Shown one piece after another: positions 8,463 to 20,104 of a stretch of 64,000 bases of DNA. The position numbers and the translations under genes are program-made. Below the pieces are notes generated by a model, which saw nothing but the letters and a program-made list of their open reading frames with translations, was not told the origin of the DNA and did not search any database. This stretch comes from Sideroxyarcus emersonii (GTDB lineage Bacteria > Pseudomonadota > Gammaproteobacteria > Burkholderiales > Gallionellaceae). Location of the stretch: NCBI RefSeq assembly GCF_021654335.1, contig NZ_AP023423.1, positions 776,001-840,000 of the forward strand. Reading direction: 5' to 3'. Positions within the stretch are counted from its first letter, which is position 1. The number at the start of each line of letters is the position of its first letter.

Positions 8463-8717
8463 TCAGGCCGCCAGTTTCTGCAGCGGAATACCGGTGAGCG
8501 AACCCGGCGGGTTCATCGCATTGCCGTCCTCGTTGAGGATCGCACCTTCGATCGGGCAGATGGTGGCGCACTGCGGGTCCTCGAAATCGCCCGCGCATTC
8601 CGTGCATTTGTCCGGGTCGATCAGGAAGTGCGGCTTTGCCTCGTGGATCGCCTTGCTCGGGCACAGCGGCTCGCAGGCCCAGCAGTTGACGCAGGATTCG
8701 ATGATTTCGAGTGCCAT
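8463..8717 (-). CDS. 2[4Fe-4S] ferredoxin downstream of nifB
   Basis: An 84-residue bacterial-type ferredoxin with two cluster motifs: CVNCWACEPLCP (residues 9-20) and C-x2-C-x8-C-x3-CP starting CTECAGDF. The extended loop in the second motif is typical of the FdxB/FdxN-like ferredoxins found directly after nifB, which probably provide electrons for NifB or nitrogenase. It is separated from nifB by the 126-bp inverted-repeat element. Confidence 0.92.
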   Translation of the reverse strand: MALEIIESCVNCWACEPLCPSKAIHEAKPHFLIDPDKCTECAGDFEDPQCATICPIEGAILNEDGNAMNPPGSLTGIPLQKLAA

Positions 8718-8752
8718 GATCTATTCCTTCTTTAAATCAACTTTCATTAACT

Positions 8753-8878
8753 CGTCATTCCGGCGAAGGCCGGAATCCAGATGATTAAATACATTCCGCG
8801 AAGCGGGACAACATCACGGTTTTGTCCGTTCTACGGGACATATTTTTTCACTGGATTCCGGCCTTCGCCGGAATGACG
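8753..8878. repeat. Paired inverted-repeat element, copy 1 (MITE-like)
   Basis: Two perfect 28-bp arms (8753-8780 and 8851-8878), themselves partly self-complementary (TTCCGGCNNAGGCCGGAA type), enclose ~70 nt with a CCGCGAAGCGGGACAA segment. The same design recurs at 37007-37130 and 38868-38993. It is non-coding and lies between nifB and its downstream ferredoxin gene. Confidence 0.85.
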
Positions 8879-8893
8879 TAGTTTTACGATTCG

Positions 8894-10459
8894 TTATGCC
8901 ACTTTCTGCTGTTCGTCCAATTTCGGTTCCAGCTTGCCCGCCACGCGCATCTCGTCGTACACCTTGAGCACGGCATCCTCGATGGCTTCCATCGCATGCT
9001 CGCCGTTGGGCTGGATGCCGGCGGCTTCCAGTGGCCCCCAGGGTTCGTAGCCGACCTTGCTGCACAGCACCACTTCACAGCCGGCCAGTTCGCGGATGGT
9101 CACATCCAGCGCGCTTTCGCCGTCGCCGCAGGTGTCGCCCCCTTCGCAATAGGGGATGGTCTTACGGTGGCCGATGAAGCGCACGCCTTCGGACGAGGCT
9201 TCGTAGATCAGGAACTCGCTGGCGTGGCCGAAGTGTTCGTTGATCACGCCGCCGCCCTTGGTGGCAACCGCCATCAGCACAGGGCGCGCAGGAATTAACA
9301 ATTGCTTTTCACTATTGCTTCCTCGCCCGCTTGCGGGAGAGGATTGAGGTGAGGGAGATCCTTTGAGGCCCTGGATGTTGACCAGTTGCACCTTGGCTTC
9401 TTTCGCCAGTCGCTTGCTCTCCAGTTCTTCGTTGATGGCCGCATGCACCTCGGCGCGCATTTTCATCGCTTCGGGATAGTTGATCTCCATCGCCTCGATC
9501 TTGTCCATCGTGAACTCGGCACCGCGATCCTCGCCCAGCAGGCCCACCGCATCGGCGCGGCATTGGCGGCAGTGGCGCATCATGTTCATGTCGCCGGCGC
9601 AGGCATCCTGCAGCGCCTGCAATTCGTCATGGGTCGGGCCGCGCTGGCCGGTGAGACCGTAGAACGTGCCGTGCTCGGCTTCGGAGATCAGCGGCATCAC
9701 GTTGTGCAGGAAGGCCCCCTTGGATTTGACGATCTTCGAGACTTCTTCCAGGTGCTTGTCGTTCACGCCCGGGATCATCACCGAATTCACCTTCACCAGG
9801 ATGCCCCTGGCGACCAGCATCTCCAGTCCCTTCTGCTGCTGTTCGATCAGGATGGCTGCCGCTTCGCGTCCCTTGATGCGCTTGTTCTTCCAGAAGATCC
9901 ACGGATAGATCTGCGCGCCCACATCGGGATCGACGCAGTTGATGGTGATGGTGACGTGATCGATGTTGTGCTTGGACAGCTCCTCCACATGTTCCGGCAA
10001 CGACAGGCCGTTGGTCGACACGCACAGCTTGATGTCCGGTGCCTGCTCGGCCAGCTGGCGGAAAGTGGAGAAGGTGCGCTCCGGGTTGGCCAAAGGATCG
10101 CCGGGGCCGGCGATGCCCAGCACCGTCATTTGCGGGATGGTGGCCGCGACGGCCAATACTTTTTTCACCGCCTGGTCCGGGTGATGCAACTCCGACACCA
10201 CGCCCGGCCGCGACTCGTTGGCGCAGTCGTATTTGCGGTTGCAGTAATTGCACTGGATATTGCAGGCCGGTGCCACCGCCACATGCATGCGCGCGAAGTA
10301 GTGGTGCGCCTCCTCGGAATAACAGGGATGGTTGAACACCTTCTGGCGGATATGTTCCGGCAGATGGTTCATCTGGTCGTCGGTCGATCCGCACGATCCG
10401 GCGGAGCAGCCGCTTTTGGGGGCTTCGGTTGCAGTATTGTTGATGACGGGTAGTTGCAC
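8894..10459 (-). CDS. nifB: FeMo-cofactor biosynthesis radical SAM protein NifB
   Basis: Builds the 8Fe-9S-C NifB-co precursor of FeMo-co. Radical SAM ligands are in CNIQCNYC (C66, C70, C73), preceded by the NifB N-terminal CSAGSC motif and followed by AGPGDPLANPERT. A C-terminal NifX/NafY-like cofactor-binding domain spans about residues 385-505. Between the two domains, residues ~368-380 (PSPQSSPASGRG) are encoded by the 36-bp repeat. The GTG at 10459 is chosen because GGAGGAC lies 7 nt upstream; 521 residues is normal for the two-domain form. It is first gene of the nifB-draG operon, behind a sigma-54 promoter. Confidence 0.96.
   Translation of the reverse strand: MQLPVINNTATEAPKSGCSAGSCGSTDDQMNHLPEHIRQKVFNHPCYSEEAHHYFARMHVAVAPACNIQCNYCNRKYDCANESRPGVVSELHHPDQAVKKVLAVAATIPQMTVLGIAGPGDPLANPERTFSTFRQLAEQAPDIKLCVSTNGLSLPEHVEELSKHNIDHVTITINCVDPDVGAQIYPWIFWKNKRIKGREAAAILIEQQQKGLEMLVARGILVKVNSVMIPGVNDKHLEEVSKIVKSKGAFLHNVMPLISEAEHGTFYGLTGQRGPTHDELQALQDACAGDMNMMRHCRQCRADAVGLLGEDRGAEFTMDKIEAMEINYPEAMKMRAEVHAAINEELESKRLAKEAKVQLVNIQGLKGSPSPQSSPASGRGSNSEKQLLIPARPVLMAVATKGGGVINEHFGHASEFLIYEASSEGVRFIGHRKTIPYCEGGDTCGDGESALDVTIRELAGCEVVLCSKVGYEPWGPLEAAGIQPNGEHAMEAIEDAVLKVYDEMRVAGKLEPKLDEQQKVA
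9320..9355 (-). repeat. 36-bp repeat, copy inside nifB
   Basis: Identical to 8036-8071 but read in another frame, giving SPSPQSSPASGRG in the linker between the radical SAM and NifX-like domains. The reading frame is kept on both sides. Confidence 0.85.
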
Positions 10460-10492
10460 GATGTGTCCTCCGCTAAGGTCTGGCTGGGTATG

Positions 10493-10508
10493 AGCAAGCA
10501 GCGTGCCC
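10493..10508 (-). promoter_or_regulatory. Sigma-54 promoter of the nifB operon
   Basis: On the minus strand the sequence reads GGGCACGCTGCTTGCT: GG and GC are separated by 10 nt and match the -24/-12 consensus TGGCACG-N4-TTGCW at all but the first base. The -12 GC lies 35 nt before the nifB GTG. Confidence 0.85.
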
Positions 10509-10565
10509 GGCAGTTTGCGCTGGCTAACCGATTGTTTTATATGTGTCGAGTGCGCATGACATGCC

Positions 10566-10594
10566 CCGCTGTTGTAAATGGCACACAACAGCGG
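10566..10594 (-). promoter_or_regulatory. NifA activator site (UAS) of nifB within a palindrome
   Basis: TGT-N10-ACA at 10570-10585, about 65 bp upstream of the nifB sigma-54 promoter. It is embedded in a perfect 10-bp inverted repeat (CCGCTGTTGT at 10566-10575 and ACAACAGCGG at 10585-10594). It may also serve the divergent Fe-S protein gene. Confidence 0.7.
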
Positions 10595-10708
10595 CACCAG
10601 CTTGTGGCGAAGGCGACAAAATCTTCATGCCGCCGTCATCGGGGTGGCAGGTTGGGCGGCCAATCGCGCATCGGCTCAGCGGGTTAGCACGAGCAGCAGG
10701 GAAAAAGC

Positions 10709-12097
10709 GTGGCTGGCACTGTATTTGCCTCTATCCCGGCCATGAAACATCATCTCGACTGGTCTGCTTACGAAACCGCGGGGCAGGGCGATGCCTATGC
10801 CGGCATCCCCGCCGCGGGGGGCGATTTTGCCAAGGCCGTGGCGGTATGCATCAGCGACAAGCTGTGCCAGCGCACACCCAAAGGCGTGATGTGTCCGAGC
10901 TTCCGCGTCACCGGCGATGCCGCGCACTCGCCCGGCGGCAGGGTGAAGGTGCTGAAAGCCGCATTGAACGGCGAACTGGGGACAAGGGCTTTCGCCAGCG
11001 ATGAGCTGGCGCAGGCGATGGAACTCTGCGTCGGCTGCAAGGGATGCAAGCGCGAATGCGCCAACCAGGTCGACATGGCTGCCATCAAGATCGAATATCA
11101 GGCGCAGAACAATGCACTGAAGGGGGTGTCGCATCGCGACTGGCTGATGGCGCACCTGCCGGACTGGCTGCGGTATCGGCGCACATTGCGCAGCCTGATC
11201 CGTTGGCGCAATCGCGCGCCGTGGCTGGCGCAACTGGGCGAATTCGTTCTCGGTATCGCGGCGGGGCGCCGCTTGCCAGAACCCGCGGCGGCAGCGTACA
11301 AGGCCCCCTCTGTGCGGAGCGCGCCGGATAAAAGCGACCGGGACGTGGTTCTGTTCGTCGACACCTTTGCCATGCACTTCGAGCCGGACATCGCCGAGGC
11401 GGCTCACCAGGTGTTGAGCGCCGCAGGCTATCGCGTCGCCACCCTGCAGGCCGCACCGGATGACGATCCTGGGCGCGCCCTGTGCTGCGGGCGTACCTGG
11501 CTGTCGCTGGGGCAGGTGGAGCGCGCGCGGGCCGAGGCTCGGCGCATGCAGGATGCATTGCGTCCTGCGCTGGAAAGCGGGATACCCATCGTCGGGCTGG
11601 AACCTTCATGCATCCTGTCCTTGCGCGACGACCACCTGAAACTCGGTCTGGGAGAGCGCGCTGTGGCCTTGTCCAGGCAGGTCTATCTGCTGGAGGAATT
11701 CATCGCGCGCGAGCACGACCGCAAGCGCTTCACGCTCGAATTCAAGCCGCTGCCGCCGGGCAGGACACTGGTGCAAGGACATTGCCACCAGAAAGCGGTC
11801 GGTGCGATGAAGTCGTTGCGCAAGGTATTGCGCCTGATCCCCGAGTTCGAATTCGAGTTCATCGAATCGAGCTGTTGCGGCATGGCCGGCAGCTTCGGGC
11901 TGGAGGCCGAGCATGCCGACATCTCCATGCGCATGGCGGAGATCGACTTGCTGCCCGCGTTGCGCGGCGTGCCGGATGCTGCCGTCCTGGCGAATGGTTT
12001 CTCCTGCCGCCACCAGATACGCGAAGGCGCACAGCGCCAGGCGAGGCATGTGGCATTGCTGCTGCGCGATGCATTGAAGCAAGGGGCATCATGCTGA
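10709..12097 (+). CDS. Fe-S protein with CCG (HdrB/GlpC-type) domains
   Basis: A 462-residue protein resembling the C-terminal half of FAD-linked oxidase/Fe-S fusion proteins. About residues 45-115 hold two ferredoxin-like Cys groups (C-x5-C-x8-CP and CVGCKGCKREC) for [4Fe-4S] clusters. The C-terminal part has two Cys-rich CCG-type motifs (ALCCGRTW near 255 and ESSCCGMAGSFG near 390), each with the conserved upstream element (EPSC, GHCHQKA). The FAD domain is absent and not adjacent. It diverges from nifB and overlaps the next gene by 7 nt. A role in electron transfer linked to nitrogen fixation is inferred from position only. The start may instead be ATG 10742. Confidence 0.75.
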   Translation: MAGTVFASIPAMKHHLDWSAYETAGQGDAYAGIPAAGGDFAKAVAVCISDKLCQRTPKGVMCPSFRVTGDAAHSPGGRVKVLKAALNGELGTRAFASDELAQAMELCVGCKGCKRECANQVDMAAIKIEYQAQNNALKGVSHRDWLMAHLPDWLRYRRTLRSLIRWRNRAPWLAQLGEFVLGIAAGRRLPEPAAAAYKAPSVRSAPDKSDRDVVLFVDTFAMHFEPDIAEAAHQVLSAAGYRVATLQAAPDDDPGRALCCGRTWLSLGQVERARAEARRMQDALRPALESGIPIVGLEPSCILSLRDDHLKLGLGERAVALSRQVYLLEEFIAREHDRKRFTLEFKPLPPGRTLVQGHCHQKAVGAMKSLRKVLRLIPEFEFEFIESSCCGMAGSFGLEAEHADISMRMAEIDLLPALRGVPDAAVLANGFSCRHQIREGAQRQARHVALLLRDALKQGASC

Positions 12098-12441
12098 CGG
12101 GCGCGATGCTGGGACTGCTGGAACAGCTCGGACTGGACATCATCACCCTGACCGAAGGCCTCAGTGAAGCGGAGTTCTTTTCCAGCCGGCTGGCTCGTGT
12201 CCAGGCCCTGCAAAGGTTGGGCAGCATGACCCGGACTATTGCCGACCTGCCTGTCGAGGTGCGGCAGCGCATGCCCGGGATCGACTGGGCGGCGTGGGAA
12301 GCCCTGGCGGCAATCCTGCCCGGCAATGCGCATCATCCCCTGCAGATATGGGTGGCCGTGCAGGAACTCACCCCGCTGACCGTGTTGCGGTTGAAACACT
12401 ACAGGAAGCAGCAGCCGCAGCTGTTTTCCATCGTGCCGTGA
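12091..12441 (+). CDS. HepT-like (DUF86) protein with degenerate active site
   Basis: A 116-residue helical protein whose C-terminal half (about 60-116) follows the HepT/DUF86 layout: a short LPVEVRQRMPGIDW segment, a helix, then an IWVAVQELTPL helix. Real HepT toxins carry R-x4-6-H-x-Y between them; here the stretch reads EALAAILPGNAHHPLQIW, with no Arg at that place and no following Tyr. No MNT-type antitoxin gene adjoins. It overlaps the Fe-S protein gene by 7 nt, so the two should be made together. A structural or regulatory role replacing the RNase function is inference. Confidence 0.6.
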   Translation: MLTGAMLGLLEQLGLDIITLTEGLSEAEFFSSRLARVQALQRLGSMTRTIADLPVEVRQRMPGIDWAAWEALAAILPGNAHHPLQIWVAVQELTPLTVLRLKHYRKQQPQLFSIVP

Positions 12442-12504
12442 TTGATCATGCACGGCGAGAGACGGATCCTGACGCGCGCAGCCCCCGGCTGCCATGATCT
12501 TGTT

Positions 12505-13526
12505 TCAGCTGGGGAGGACGTATCCGCGTTCCCGGAACAGCCTGATACAAGCATCCACGGCTGCAGGTTCGTAAAGCTTGCCTTTGTTGAGCGCAATTTC
12601 CTGCAGTGCAGCATCGATTCCCAGACCGGGCCGATATGGGCGGTGAGACGTCATCGATTCCACCACATCGGCTACCGCTATGATTTTCGCTTCGAGCAGG
12701 ATCTGCTCCCCTTTCAGCCCCTGCGGATAACCTGAACCGTTGAGGCGCTCGTGGTGCTGCAGCACGATCCGGGCGATCGGCCAGGGGAAATCGATGGATT
12801 TGAGAATCTCATACCCGCTTTGGGCATGCTGTTTGATGAGTTCGAATTCGAGCGGGGTGAGCCGCCCCGGCTTGCTCAGGATCTCCGCCGGAATCTGGAT
12901 CTTGCCTACATCGTGCACTACACCGGCCAACTGGATTCCTTCTATCTGCTCCTCCGCGAGGTGCAGTTCTTTGGCGATCGCGATGGCCAGCTCCGCCACG
13001 CGGCGCTGATGGCCTGCCGTATAGGGGTCGCGCATTTCCACGGTTGCGGCAAGCGCCGTGATGGAATCGATCAGGCTGGTCCTGAGCTTTCTCTCGCTTT
13101 CCTTCAATTCGGCAGTACGTTCGTCAACCAGATCCTCAAGATGGTTGCGCAGACGATTCAACTCCAGATGAGTATGAACCCTGGCCAGGAGCTCATCGCG
13201 CTGATAAGGCTTGGTGACATAGTCTATCGCGCCAACACTGAACCCTTGCACCTTTTCATCCGATTCTGTCGCCGCGCTGACAAAAATAACGGGCACATCG
13301 CGTGTCGAAGCCTGCGCCTTGAGGCGGCGGCACACTTCATATCCGTCTATTCCGGGCATGCGGATATCGAGCAATACCAGTTCGGGCGGGTTTTGGGCTG
13401 CGGCATGCAAGGCCAGTTCGCCATTGATCGCGGCGCGCACTTCATAGCCGTCCTCCCGCAAGAGGTCAGTCAAGAGCTTCAGGGATGCTGGCGTATCGTC
13501 GACCGCGAGTATGTTGCCTTTGTGTG

Positions 13527-13530
<4 letters not shown>
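12505..13530 (-). CDS. Response regulator with HD-GYP c-di-GMP phosphodiesterase domain
   Basis: RpfG-type regulator. Residues ~5-125 form a receiver domain with phospho-acceptor Asp in LVLLDIRMPGIDG and the Lys of VTKPY. A coiled-coil linker (~125-160) leads to the HD-GYP domain with VVHDVGKIQIP (HD pair and KIxIP) and HHERLNGSGYP (GYP). It should hydrolyse c-di-GMP when phosphorylated. Its ATG overlaps the stop of the large hybrid kinase (ATGA), which is therefore the likely partner. Confidence 0.93.
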
Positions 13531-16985
<3,455 letters not shown>

Positions 16986-17028
16986 ACCGAAATAACATTG
17001 CTGTTGCCCAGAACGACCATTGCTGAAA

Positions 17029-19209
17029 TTATTCCATTTCTTCTTTGCATACCCGGTTGCGTCCCGCGTGCTTGGCCCGATACAGCGCAGCGTCGGCGCG
17101 TTTCAGCACGCTATCAACATCGGCATCCGCGGCTTGAAGACTGGCCAGCCCGATCGACACGGTGAAATGGAGGGCAGAGTCGTCTTCCAGTTTCACGGCC
17201 GCCCTTTCGACTTCCTGCCGCAGCCGTTCCGCCACCTCCTGCGCCTGTGCGCCATTGGTTTCCGGCAGCAGTCCGGCAAACTCTTCGCCGCCGAGACGGC
17301 CGACAATATCGATCTCGCGCAATGTGCGCATGGCGACCTCGCCCAGCTTTTTCAGTGCCACATCGCCGATGTGATGTCCGTAGGTGTCGTTAACGGATTT
17401 GAAATTGTCCAGGTCCAGCATCAGCAACGAGAACGGTTTGCCATGCCGCCTGGCGCGCGTGAGCTCCAGCTCGGCGAGTTCGAAGAAGTGGCGGCGGTTA
17501 TTGAGGCCGGTCAGCATATCCTTGCGTGCCTGTTGCTCCAGTTCGCGTTCCAGTTTTTTGCGATCGGTCAGGTCGAACAAAGTGCTGCGGCTCATCACAT
17601 AACGGCCGGAGGGGTCATAGATGGCCGTTGCGCTCAGCAGAACCGGAAGCAGCGAGCCATCCTTGCGCTTCAGCTCGAACTCCAGATCGTGCACATAGCC
17701 GTTTTGCTTGAAGCGTGGGAAATTCTCCTGAAACGTCTGCAGGCTGGAGGGCGTAAGCAGATCGGGGAATCTTAACTTGCCGATCACTTCGTCGCGGCTA
17801 AAGCCCAGCCACGCGAGCTCGGTGTGATTGATCCTGGTAACTACTCCGTTTTCGTCGAGCGAGTGATAGCCGCATGGCGCGTGATCGTACAAATCCTCGA
17901 TCTCCTTGACCGACTTGCGCAATTCGTCAGCGATGCGCCTGCGCTCCGTGATGTCCTGGTTGACGGTGATGGCGCCGCGTATGCTTCCGTCGGGATTGCG
18001 CAGCGGCACGGCCGAGTCGAGTATGATCTTGTGCGTGCCGTCGAAGCATTCGATCTCGACTTCTTCTTCAATGCAAGTTTCACCTTTTTCGAACGCCCGC
18101 GCACCGGCCCACTCATGCGCCCCGATCGGTTGCCCATTGTCAACCCGCCAGCCCTTGTATTCGCCGAGGCGATCAAGTTCGATATAGCGCACGCCCGCCC
18201 AGATCCGTTGTGCGGCAGGATTGCCGAATGCCACTTTTCCTGCAGCGTCGAGCATCCAGAGTCCCGTCGGCAGAATATTGATGATGGTGTTCAGCTGCTC
18301 CTCGTTTTCGCGCAATGCCTGCTCCATGCGTTCGCGCTGGATGGCGGTGTCATAGAGTTTTCCGGCGATCCCCAGAATCAGTGCAGCTAGGCCGGCGATG
18401 TTTACTGCCGTAAACAGGGCGAGGAGGAAGGTCTCGTCGAAATAGCCGGCATGGTAGCCTTGCAGGATCAACCATCCTGTCGCCACCGTGAAGGCGACCG
18501 CCGCAGGCAGCAGGCGCCGTACCATGACGCCCGCAGGCGTGTTGCCGGTCGCGAAGCGCCGCAACGGATAATCCGCGCGCGCGTTCAATATGCCGACCGC
18601 AAGCAGCACAAAGACTGTTGCGGCATTGATGGACATCGGCGTGTAGTTGAGCCTCTCCCGCAGGAAATCCTCGATGTCATAGCCGTAGCCGATCAGTGCC
18701 GAGCCGCCCAAGATGATGGGCACGACGGCCAGTGCATGGATGGCCGCAACCCGGCCGCCCTGCCCCAGGCTCAACAGCAGCAGGGCGGCACCCAATCCGG
18801 CAAAACCGAGGGCGGTGTTGACAGCCATCCTGCCCGGGATATCGCCCGGCAGGTGGGTGACTTCCCGAATCAGCAGCTGATCTATGCCGAGATCGGCGCC
18901 GCTCAGATATTCCAGCAGCGTGAGTATGCTCAGAAGCATCACCAGGGCGGCGCATGCTTGCGCGATGGCCCGCAGGGGGCGCCCCTGGACGCCGGTCTCG
19001 AAGCTCCATAGCGCAATGCCCGACAGAATGAAGCCCACTGCGGTATTGACCTTCATGGAAACCAGGCCGGGGAGAACACTCTTGAAGAGGGGAAAATCGA
19101 ATATCCAGCCGATAAGCACTAAAACGCCGACGGTGACGGCGATTGCCGAAACCGCGTGTGGAACAAAGTCGAACAGCCGATAGATGCGACGCGGCGCTGG
19201 TGCATTCAT
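17029..19209 (-). CDS. Membrane PAS diguanylate cyclase
   Basis: A 726-residue protein: about eight transmembrane helices in the first ~300 residues, two PAS domains (~325-445 and ~450-575), and a C-terminal GGDEF domain with an intact GGEEF signature near residue 640 (RLGGEEFAGLLPE), consistent with c-di-GMP synthesis. An RxxD inhibitory site is not evident. The start at 19209 is chosen for AGGAG upstream and removal of a low-quality N-terminal extension. It lies in the same orientation as the upstream hybrid kinase but 43 nt apart. Confidence 0.9.
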   Translation of the reverse strand: MNAPAPRRIYRLFDFVPHAVSAIAVTVGVLVLIGWIFDFPLFKSVLPGLVSMKVNTAVGFILSGIALWSFETGVQGRPLRAIAQACAALVMLLSILTLLEYLSGADLGIDQLLIREVTHLPGDIPGRMAVNTALGFAGLGAALLLLSLGQGGRVAAIHALAVVPIILGGSALIGYGYDIEDFLRERLNYTPMSINAATVFVLLAVGILNARADYPLRRFATGNTPAGVMVRRLLPAAVAFTVATGWLILQGYHAGYFDETFLLALFTAVNIAGLAALILGIAGKLYDTAIQRERMEQALRENEEQLNTIINILPTGLWMLDAAGKVAFGNPAAQRIWAGVRYIELDRLGEYKGWRVDNGQPIGAHEWAGARAFEKGETCIEEEVEIECFDGTHKIILDSAVPLRNPDGSIRGAITVNQDITERRRIADELRKSVKEIEDLYDHAPCGYHSLDENGVVTRINHTELAWLGFSRDEVIGKLRFPDLLTPSSLQTFQENFPRFKQNGYVHDLEFELKRKDGSLLPVLLSATAIYDPSGRYVMSRSTLFDLTDRKKLERELEQQARKDMLTGLNNRRHFFELAELELTRARRHGKPFSLLMLDLDNFKSVNDTYGHHIGDVALKKLGEVAMRTLREIDIVGRLGGEEFAGLLPETNGAQAQEVAERLRQEVERAAVKLEDDSALHFTVSIGLASLQAADADVDSVLKRADAALYRAKHAGRNRVCKEEME

Positions 19210-19542
19210 GCGGCAACTCCTGCAAATTGCAACCGACTTCGAAGTGCTGGCTTTCTGCAAATCCAGGCCGGGCCTGCCAGGCCAGAATCCCTGAATGCCA
19301 TCGCAGTTTAGCATTATTCATATCATTGGCCGGATAAATGGTCAGGCTGTTTGTTCCCGGCCAATCGCCAATCGCATTTCCGGTTTTTTCGATTGGTCAG
19401 GGCGAACTTGAGGCATCCCGTTCCCGGGTTATGGATCACCTGGGGGATTTACCGAACTTGATAAGCAGGGGGGGGAGGTGCTGATGAATGGCGATAAACC
19501 GGTGACGTAGCAATGCCATCAGTCGGCCGGATGGAGGATATA
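19210..19542. other. Intergenic region with inverted repeats
   Basis: No convincing gene. It holds an inverted repeat ATTGGCCGG (19325-19333) / CCGGCCAAT (19367-19375), and a CCAATCG motif that recurs directly at 19371 and 19378 and inverted (CGATTGG) near 19399. These could be operators for the leftward diguanylate cyclase gene; no terminator is clear. Confidence 0.4.
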
Positions 19543-20043
19543 TCAGAATCCGAAAATGAAACTTATTTCCGGATAGATTTCGCTGCAGGAGTTGTAAATG
19601 GCCGTTTGGCAATTCAGGTACGACTCATAGGCAAGTCCAACTCCTGCGACGCTGCTGTGGCCCGCCGCAAAATAGACGCCCGCCCTGGCGCCGACCGAAT
19701 TGATGCCGGGGAGTCCGGAGATAACGGAGTGGCGATAGAATCCGCCCATATAGGGCCACAAGGAAGCCTGTCGATTGAAGACGTACTGCACGGAAGGCGA
19801 GATCTTGTTGATGCCCGGGCTGCTCCCCGACCAGTTTTCGTAAGACAGGCCCACACCCACTCCGTCTGCCACGTAATAGGTCGTGCCTGCGCCGAGTATC
19901 AGGTAGCTGTTGTTGAAAGCGGAGCCGCTTCCCGCCACCAGCGAGAATTGGGTGCTTCCCCTGTCGAAGATCCCGGCCACATCGGCAGCACATGCCGGAA
20001 GCGTGAGTATCGACAGCAATATCGTTAACAGCAGCCTGCTCAT
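19543..20043 (-). CDS. Small outer-membrane beta-barrel protein
   Basis: A 166-residue secreted protein with signal peptide cleaved near ACA|ADVAG. It has alternating hydrophobic strands rich in Gly, Tyr and Ser and ends in FIFGF, a terminal Phe as in outer-membrane barrels. Two Cys (LNCQTAIYNSC) near the C-terminus could form a loop disulfide. The size fits an 8-stranded barrel of the OmpW or PagL class, but no diagnostic catalytic motif is seen. Preceded by AACGAGAGGTGCACGA. Confidence 0.6.
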   Translation of the reverse strand: MSRLLLTILLSILTLPACAADVAGIFDRGSTQFSLVAGSGSAFNNSYLILGAGTTYYVADGVGVGLSYENWSGSSPGINKISPSVQYVFNRQASLWPYMGGFYRHSVISGLPGINSVGARAGVYFAAGHSSVAGVGLAYESYLNCQTAIYNSCSEIYPEISFIFGF

Positions 20044-20104
20044 TCGTGCACCTCTCGTTAAGTGGGAGATTCCGGCCGATCACTTGCGCTTGGCGCCATT
20101 CTGC

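Noticed and set aside
10481..10496. Rightward GG-N10-GC (TGGCTGGGTATGAGCA) as promoter of the Fe-S protein gene
   Set aside because: The -12 part lacks TTGC and the distance to the start (over 200 nt) is too long; it overlaps the nifB promoter on the other strand.
10543..10560. TGTCGAGTGCGCATGACA near nifB as a second NifA site
   Set aside because: Spacing between TGT and ACA is 12, not 10.
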